A stretch of 9,161 nt of DNA from Acidobacteriaceae bacterium (GTDB taxonomy: Bacteria; Acidobacteriota; Terriglobia; Terriglobales; Acidobacteriaceae): NCBI GenBank assembly GCA_030039895.1, contig JASHUR010000045.1:1-9161 (forward strand). The letters run 5' to 3'. How positions within the stretch are numbered: position 1 is the first letter of the stretch; each line of letters begins with the position of its first letter. Below are positions 4,778 to 9,161 of the stretch, in pieces. The notes under the pieces are model-generated. The model was not told the origin of the DNA. It did not search any database and saw nothing but the letters and a program-made list of their open reading frames with translations. The translations under genes and the position numbers were made by a program.

Positions 4778-5293
4778 CTAGCGGACATGACCATGACCGC
4801 CGCCGTGTGCATTGCCTCCGCCGTGCGGCGCTCCACCGTGTGGGGCACCTCCGCGCGGGGCAGCATGCGCAGGTGCGCGGCCGCGAGCGGGTGCAGGCGG
4901 ACGGGTTGTGCCGCGGCCATAAAGCTGATCGTTACCGTGGAAGTGCTGCGGGTAATTTGGATGGCGGCTCCAGTTGGAGGGCGTACCGCGGGCCGGATAG
5001 GGACCGTGGTAGCCGTAGCGTGGATCGTAATAGTGGTTGATGTAACCGCGGAAGCCGCGCGGGCCGCGGAACCAAGGGCCAGCGCCGATGAAGATTCCGT
5101 TCACGAACCATGTTGGGCCGTAATAGCCATACGGCGCACAGTAGTAAGGTGGGAATGCGTAGTATCCGTAAGGGCAGACAGGTGCAGCTCCTATGTTGAC
5201 GCTGAACGACACCTGCGCCTGTGACCGAGCGGGGCTGACCAGAAAAATACAGCCGGCCAGAGCGAGCAAACTGAGATATTTGATCACGCGCAT
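4778..5293 (-). CDS. Exported Tyr/Gly/Pro-rich protein with His/Gly tail
   Basis: A 171-residue protein. Residues 1-26 form a signal peptide (basic MRVIK, hydrophobic core, SQA before QVSF). A perfect lipobox, LAGC, ends at Cys15, so it might instead be a lipoprotein, although the hydrophobic stretch continues past that cysteine. The mature part has a conserved-looking core rich in Tyr, Pro and Trp (CPYGYYAFPPYYCAPYGYYG at 40-59, then FVNGIFIGAGPWF at 63-75) with Cys40 and Cys52 well placed for a disulfide. The tail (about 144-171) is low complexity with GGAPH repeats and GGGHGH, capable of binding metal ions. I recognise it as one of many small exported hypothetical proteins of acidobacteria and proteobacteria; the function is unknown. 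The start has GAGGT 8 bases upstream. It is monocistronic, with its own terminator at 4731-4751. Confidence 0.8.
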   Translation of the reverse strand: MRVIKYLSLLALAGCIFLVSPARSQAQVSFSVNIGAAPVCPYGYYAFPPYYCAPYGYYGPTWFVNGIFIGAGPWFRGPRGFRGYINHYYDPRYGYHGPYPARGTPSNWSRHPNYPQHFHGNDQLYGRGTTRPPAPARGRAPAHAAPRGGAPHGGAPHGGGNAHGGGHGHVR

Positions 5294-5374
5294 ATTGTCG
5301 TACCTCAGATGGTAGGAACGGCACCCATCGCTAAAGGTTGCGCGGGCACGAGTTGCCTACCGGATGATTTTCCC

Positions 5375-5407
5375 GCTACCACAAGAGATTAAGTAACTTG
5401 TGGCAGC
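5375..5407. promoter_or_regulatory. Inverted repeat in a divergent intergenic region
   Basis: GCTACCACAAG (5375-5385) and CTTGTGGCAGC (5397-5407) form an 11-bp arm pair with one mismatch around an AT-rich 11-nt centre. It lies between the minus-strand gene starting at 5293 and the plus-strand gene starting at 5509. No T-tract follows on either strand, so a protein binding site is more likely than a terminator. The rest of 5294-5508 shows no gene; a TTGGCA at 5444 lacks a convincing -10 partner. Confidence 0.4.
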
Positions 5408-5508
5408 AGAAGATGCGATCAATATTTACTCGCGGAAGTGAGTTTGGCAAGTGATTCTTTGCTGAGGCTAAGGCCGGGCGCCGAACAGAGCGGCGTAGGA
5501 TGGTGGCG

Positions 5509-5931
5509 ATGGATGATCCATATGATCTGAAGCGCTTTGTAGATGCGCAGCGCGGCACCTATGAGCAGGCATGCGCGGAGCTGCGTCGCGGGCGGAAGAC
5601 GGGGCACTGGATCTGGTTTATCTTTCCGCAGATTGCGGGGCTGGGCATGAGTGCGATGAGCCAGAGATATGCGATTGGGTCACTGGCGGAGGCAAAGGCG
5701 TATCTAGGGCACTCGATTTTGGGGCCGCGGCTGAGAGAGATCAGCGAGATTGCGCTGGGGATTGAAGGGCGGACGACGGATGAGATTTTTGGATGGCCGG
5801 ATGACATGAAGCTGAGGTCGTCGATGACGCTGTTTGCGGCGGCGAGCGGGGATGAGCGAGTGTTTGTGGGTGTTCTGGAGAAGTATTTTGGCGGGGAACG
5901 GGACAAGAAGACGCTGGAATTATTGAAGTGA
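5509..5931 (+). CDS. DUF1810 family protein
   Basis: A 140-residue protein with the full DUF1810 (PF08837) pattern: DPYDLKRFVDAQ (3-14), the basic ELRRGRKTGHWIWFIFPQ block (24-41), YAIGSLAEAKAYL (54-66), LGPRLREI (71-78) and FGWPDDMKLRSSMTLF (94-109). The family is single-domain, predicted all-helical and cytoplasmic. Its biochemical role is not known to me; the database label calpastatin is not informative. An in-frame ATG at 5500 would add three residues (MVA). I prefer 5509 because AGGA lies 8 bases upstream and the family usually begins just before the DP(Y/F)DL motif. The alpha/beta hydrolase gene follows 55 bp downstream on the same strand with its own strong ribosome binding site, so co-transcription is possible but not shown. 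Confidence 0.88.
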   Translation: MDDPYDLKRFVDAQRGTYEQACAELRRGRKTGHWIWFIFPQIAGLGMSAMSQRYAIGSLAEAKAYLGHSILGPRLREISEIALGIEGRTTDEIFGWPDDMKLRSSMTLFAAASGDERVFVGVLEKYFGGERDKKTLELLK

Positions 5932-5974
5932 GCCAGGAACCGGGCGGAGGAGCCTGACGTAGAGTGTTCTGAAA

Positions 5975-5981
5975 AGGGAGG
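5975..5981 (+). promoter_or_regulatory. Strong Shine-Dalgarno for a GTG start
   Basis: AGGGAGG followed by 5 bases and GTG at 5987. It supports the GTG over the downstream in-frame ATG at 6008. Confidence 0.8.
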
Positions 5982-5986
5982 CAATT

Positions 5987-7324
5987 GTGAACGATATCAG
6001 TCCGCACATGACGAGGCGCAGGTTCTTTGGCACAGTAGCAGTGGCTGGCGCGGGCGCAGTGGCCGGCGGCGTAGCAACGGGCGAATATTTTCATTCCAAG
6101 GCTGTGAAGCAGTCGTCAAAGTTTTTGAGCGGGCAGATTTTTGCGAATCCGACGTTCGATTTCACCACGCGGATTACGTTGGGGTCTGCCTATTATGGAT
6201 GCGCGAATCCGGGAAAGATTTTTGCCATTACGTCGAAGATCAAGGATGGGGATTATGAGTCGGCCTACCGCGCGTTTTTAGATGCGGGGACCGAGGCCAA
6301 AGGGTGGGCAGACGAAGCGGCAAGCAAGAACCATCAAGTGAGTGCACGCGAGGCGTATTTATGGGCGGGAAATTTTATCTATGCATCGCTGTATTTTCTG
6401 GACGGGACAAGCGATCCCGGGCGAATGCTGCCTACCTGGAAGGAATATGAAGACTGCTGGACAAGAGCTGCGGCGCTGAGTCCTCCGACAATCGAGCGGG
6501 TGGAGATTCCCTATGAAGGCACCACGCTGACAGGCTGGTTCTTTCATGCTTCCGATGCGAAGGAGCCGCAGCCGCTGGTGATTTTGAATAACGGCTCGGA
6601 TGGATCGGAACTGGACATGCTGGTGATGGGAGGGATAGCGGGAATGGCGCGGGGCTACCACTGCCTGACCTTCAACGGGCCGGGACAGGGCGACGCGCTG
6701 TGGCTGAAGAAGATGTATTTTCGTCCGGACTGGGACAAGGTGGTTACTCCGGTGGTGGATTATGCAGTGAAGCGCCCGGAGGTGGATGCGAAGCGGATTG
6801 CACTGGTGGGCATCAGCCAGGGAGGGTACTGGGTCCCGCAAGCGCTCGCGTTTGAGCATCGCATTGCGGCGGGAGTAGCCGATCCGGGTGTGTGGGACGT
6901 GGGGCGGGCTTGGACGGCGCGACTGCCGAAGTCGATGAAGAAGCTGCTGGAAAGCGGCGAGAAGGAGAAATTCGACAAGGACATGGCGGTCGGACTGAGG
7001 TTTTCGCACCCGGCGAAGGCATATCTGGCGTTCCGGATGCGGCCTTACGGTGTGACCTCGTACTACGACGCATTTCGAGCGGCGCAGAAGTACAACATGA
7101 AGGATGTTGCCGGGCAGATCCAATGCCCGATGCTGATTACGAATCCCGAGGCGGAGGCGTTTTTTCCGGGGCAGCCGAAGGAGCTTTACGACATGCTGCG
7201 GTGCCCGAAGACATTGATTGACTTTACGGCGGAGCAGGGTGCGCAACTGCACTGCGAGTCGAATTCGCCGGGGTACAGGGACTTCCGTATATATGACTGG
7301 TTGGATGAGACGCTATCGCGATAA
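5987..7324 (+). CDS. Tat-exported alpha/beta hydrolase (FrsA/dihydropseudooxynicotine hydrolase-like)
   Basis: A 445-residue protein. The N-terminus carries a twin-arginine signal, TRRRFFG (9-15), then an Ala/Gly-rich hydrophobic stretch (16-32), so it should be folded before export. A helical cap-like region (about 60-165) precedes an alpha/beta hydrolase core: strand PLVILNNGSDGS (196-207, oxyanion region), GPGQGDA (231-237), nucleophile elbow GISQGG with Ser277, and a C-terminal HCE motif with His422. The probable acid residue is Glu390 in TNPEAEAFFPGQ, where most hydrolases have Asp. Length and architecture match the DUF1100/FrsA-like and 2,6-dihydropseudooxynicotine hydrolase-like groups, which cleave C-C or ester bonds. 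Substrate is unknown. The start is GTG with a strong Shine-Dalgarno; starting at 6008 would keep the Tat motif, so the mature protein is unaffected. Confidence 0.88.
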   Translation: MNDISPHMTRRRFFGTVAVAGAGAVAGGVATGEYFHSKAVKQSSKFLSGQIFANPTFDFTTRITLGSAYYGCANPGKIFAITSKIKDGDYESAYRAFLDAGTEAKGWADEAASKNHQVSAREAYLWAGNFIYASLYFLDGTSDPGRMLPTWKEYEDCWTRAAALSPPTIERVEIPYEGTTLTGWFFHASDAKEPQPLVILNNGSDGSELDMLVMGGIAGMARGYHCLTFNGPGQGDALWLKKMYFRPDWDKVVTPVVDYAVKRPEVDAKRIALVGISQGGYWVPQALAFEHRIAAGVADPGVWDVGRAWTARLPKSMKKLLESGEKEKFDKDMAVGLRFSHPAKAYLAFRMRPYGVTSYYDAFRAAQKYNMKDVAGQIQCPMLITNPEAEAFFPGQPKELYDMLRCPKTLIDFTAEQGAQLHCESNSPGYRDFRIYDWLDETLSR

Positions 7325-7327
7325 AAA

Positions 7328-7360
7328 ATCCGGAGCAGGATTGAGATTCCTGCTCCGGAT
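7328..7360 (-). terminator. Strong intrinsic terminator between convergent genes
   Basis: Perfect 13-bp stem ATCCGGAGCAGGA / TCCTGCTCCGGAT with a 7-nt loop. On the minus strand it is followed by a run of T (complement of the A-run at 7323-7328), so it terminates the DUF4382 gene ending at 7387. It begins only 4 bases after the stop of the alpha/beta hydrolase on the plus strand, where it lacks a T-tract. Confidence 0.9.
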
Positions 7361-7386
7361 GGTGAGGCGTGCGTGAAAGGGCGGGA

Positions 7387-8898
7387 TCAGAAGAATCTGT
7401 TGGGCCGCCCGACGATGTCTTCCGCAGCAACAGTAGGTGAGGTTGAGCTGCTTGCCGGAGCGAAGAGCCATCCCCTCACTGACACGATGCCGTTTGTGGC
7501 GATGCCGGAGAAGTTGTCCGGGTTGAGGTTGTAGTAATTGGTCTGCGAGGTGGTGTCGACGTTGATGGTAGTCGGCGTCCACGACCCGGAAGACCAGCGG
7601 CCAAAGTAGAGGCTGGGCGGGCTGCTAAGGGTAAAGCTTGACGTCGAGGAAGTGACTGCTGAGACGCTGCCGGTGACCTGGCTCGGCTCGAGCTCCACAG
7701 TGTCAGTTGTGAACGAGGCTGATGGCGGCGGACCCCACTTGCCGTTGCCGGAGGGGCTGTCGGATGTGGTCAGCGTGCCGGCGGCGACATCGACTGTGAC
7801 CTCCTGGCCGACGTACAAGTCAGAGGTTCCGGTAAAGGCGAGCCCAGAGGGCAAGGTGAAGCCGTTCGAGTCGATGGAGAAGGTTGCACTGCCGCCGACC
7901 GTAACCTGCGCCATGCCTCCGAGCGGCAGGCTGTCCGAATTGAACGGCGTGCGGTGGAGGATGAGCGTCATGACTGTGGAACTGCCGGAGGTGTTCAAGG
8001 CAATGATGTTGCCTTCGGCCGTCTGCTGCCCTGCGGCTTGTTCATAGGTGACGTTGGAGGCAAGCAGGACGCCCTTGGATTCCACACTGGCAACCTGGAT
8101 CTGCACGACCTCTCCGGAAACCAGGCAGGAGATGCTTGCGGTGGAGCAGTCGCTCGACGGGAAGTCATCGAAGGTGGTGCTGGTGTTGGTGTCGATGGTG
8201 AAGGTGCGGCCGTCGCGGGTGATGAGGCTAAACTGATCGCCGCTGGCATTGACGTTGGCGACGGTCCCGGTGAGGAAGCCGAACTGAGGATGAGTGGAAG
8301 GCAGCTCGGAAACTGAGACTCCGTTGGTGGCGCCAAGGTTCACGGAGAGATCCGACTGGATGACGTTGTTCAGATGGAAGTCGAGGAGAAATCCCAGCGG
8401 TGAGCTTGCAGAAACGGTGACGGGAAAGGGCGCCGAGGTGAAGTTGAGGGTCGCGGAGTCGTCAATTGTCGGCGTGAGTTCACAGACGGTGCCGATGGCG
8501 CAGGTGGATGCAATGGATGAATCCGATGCGTTGTAGATGACCAGTTGCGGATTGGCGAAGGTGATGCTCAGGCTTTTGTAGGTCCCGGCCGGAACGCTTG
8601 CGGTGCTCAGAAATGCAGAGAGCGCCTGCAACTGGGTGACGTCAACTTCAATAGGCGTGCTGCCACTCAGCAGGGAAACGGACCCCGAGCCTGAAGAGGG
8701 CGTGAGCGTGGCGCTGGTAATGCCGATTTGAAAGAACAAAACTGTAACGCCGTTCGGCGGATCATCTGTCATGCTGAGGCTGACCTGCGATCCGGTTGCA
8801 GACGATGCAACATTGCTTGCGGTGGTGCCGCAGCCGGCGAGGAGCAGGAGTGTTATTCCGGTTATTCCAGAAAAAAGGAGAATCGCGAGTTTGCGCAT
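7387..8898 (-). CDS. DUF4382/DUF5666-type lipoprotein
   Basis: A 503-residue lipoprotein. The signal peptide ends in a lipobox, LAGC, with Cys23 as the predicted lipidated residue and no Asp at +2, so outer-membrane localisation is likely. Residues about 38-195 match DUF4382 (PF14321): VSLSMTDDPPNGV, a central VDVTQLQAL, PAGTYKSLSITF and FHLNNVIQSDLSV. The rest is three DUF5666-like beta-rich repeats, roughly 208-286, 296-406 and 409-498, with motifs GTVANV, GNIIAL, GSVSAV and YVGQEVTVDV. Composition is rich in Ser and Thr and poor in Lys, as in exposed acidobacterial lipoproteins. Cys133/Cys139 and Cys251/Cys258 could form disulfides. The start is clear: GGAGG (8905-8909) lies 6 bases before the ATG. 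Function unknown; surface adhesion or carbohydrate contact is only a guess. The gene stands alone with its own terminator. Confidence 0.9.
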   Translation of the reverse strand: MRKLAILLFSGITGITLLLLAGCGTTASNVASSATGSQVSLSMTDDPPNGVTVLFFQIGITSATLTPSSGSGSVSLLSGSTPIEVDVTQLQALSAFLSTASVPAGTYKSLSITFANPQLVIYNASDSSIASTCAIGTVCELTPTIDDSATLNFTSAPFPVTVSASSPLGFLLDFHLNNVIQSDLSVNLGATNGVSVSELPSTHPQFGFLTGTVANVNASGDQFSLITRDGRTFTIDTNTSTTFDDFPSSDCSTASISCLVSGEVVQIQVASVESKGVLLASNVTYEQAAGQQTAEGNIIALNTSGSSTVMTLILHRTPFNSDSLPLGGMAQVTVGGSATFSIDSNGFTLPSGLAFTGTSDLYVGQEVTVDVAAGTLTTSDSPSGNGKWGPPPSASFTTDTVELEPSQVTGSVSAVTSSTSSFTLSSPPSLYFGRWSSGSWTPTTINVDTTSQTNYYNLNPDNFSGIATNGIVSVRGWLFAPASSSTSPTVAAEDIVGRPNRFF

Positions 8899-9161
8899 TG
8901 TATGCCTCCATTAGGCGAAATAAAGGTGCCTTGCAAAGCCGTCTCTCCGCACACGGATCTTTTTATCCCAGGCCTAAGGCGACAGGTGGGCGTCACCTTC
9001 GTGACTGCGAGCGAACCAAAGCACTTCAATTCCCGTGGAGCGTTATGCTCCGGGGACAGTTCTTAGGAGTTTTTGGGCCCAGGCATTCCTAGTACTGACA
9101 GCGCGGGGAGTTGTGGCCGAATGGCCGCGCAGGAGGGCAACGCCAATGTGAGACCTGGGGG
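8899..9161. other. Non-coding region with several hairpins
   Basis: No credible ORF fills this stretch, and the short open frames overlap hairpins. Visible structures are GTCAC-CTTC-GTGAC (8992-9005), GGAGC-GTTAT-GCTCC (9037-9051, extendable by CCC/GGG at 9032-9034 and 9052-9055 past a GT bulge), and near the edge two mutually exclusive stems: GTGGCC/GGCCGC (9113-9118 with 9123-9128) and GCGCGG/CCGCGC (9101-9106 with 9125-9130). Part of it is presumably the promoter and leader of the DUF4382 gene. I could not identify a -35/-10 pair or a known riboswitch. Confidence 0.5.

Noticed and set aside
8911..9060. Known riboswitch (c-di-GMP, glycine or cobalamin) upstream of the lipoprotein
   Set aside because: Short stretches resemble conserved cores, but the required helices and spacing are missing.
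9101..9161. Serine- or leucine-like tRNA fragment (GTGGCCGAATGGC resembles a D-arm)
   Set aside because: No acceptor stem or anticodon arm could be built in the remaining bases, and the window ends.

Overview
The window looks like chromosomal DNA from an acidobacterium, probably class Terriglobia (the Edaphobacter/Granulicella/Terriglobus group). The reasons are the high GC, the DUF4382/DUF5666-type lipoprotein, the exported amidohydrolase and isoaspartyl-peptidase pair, and extragenic palindromes of the GGGGCTAAAGCCCC type, which I associate with that group from memory. No database was searched. Family names come from reading the translated proteins.

Layout. 1-136: 5' end of a VOC/PhnB-like gene on the minus strand, cut by the window edge. 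140-1168: a RAYT island. A small HUH/Y1 transposase gene (451-879, minus) lies between clusters of extragenic palindromes, including a GTAG-headed REP-like hairpin, a large nested stem-loop and two direct copies of a composite structured repeat. 1169-3676: a two-gene minus-strand operon of an exported metal-dependent amidohydrolase followed 15 bp later by an exported isoaspartyl peptidase/asparaginase. 3741-3866: a heptanucleotide tandem repeat in the divergent promoter region. 3926-4728: a plus-strand overlapping pair, a small ribbon-helix-helix-like protein and a secreted SRPBCC-like protein, preceded by tandem 8-bp boxes that look like an autoregulatory operator. 4731-4751: terminator. 4778-5293: an exported Tyr/Gly/Pro-rich protein with a His/Gly tail (minus). 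5509-7324: a DUF1810 protein and a Tat-exported alpha/beta hydrolase (plus). 7328-7360: terminator. 7387-8898: a DUF4382 lipoprotein (minus). 8899-9161: non-coding, with several hairpins.

Taken together, most of the genes encode envelope or exported proteins: two hydrolases of peptide-like substrates, one esterase-type hydrolase, one lipoprotein and two small secreted proteins. That fits a heterotroph investing in extracytoplasmic degradation.

The less ordinary signals are regulatory or repeat-derived. They are a hairpin that can sequester the RAYT start codon, the structured repeats around RAYT, the heptamer array between divergent promoters, and the tandem 8-bp boxes abutting the start codon of the RHH-like gene. 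I see no complete new defence or mobile system beyond the RAYT/REP island.
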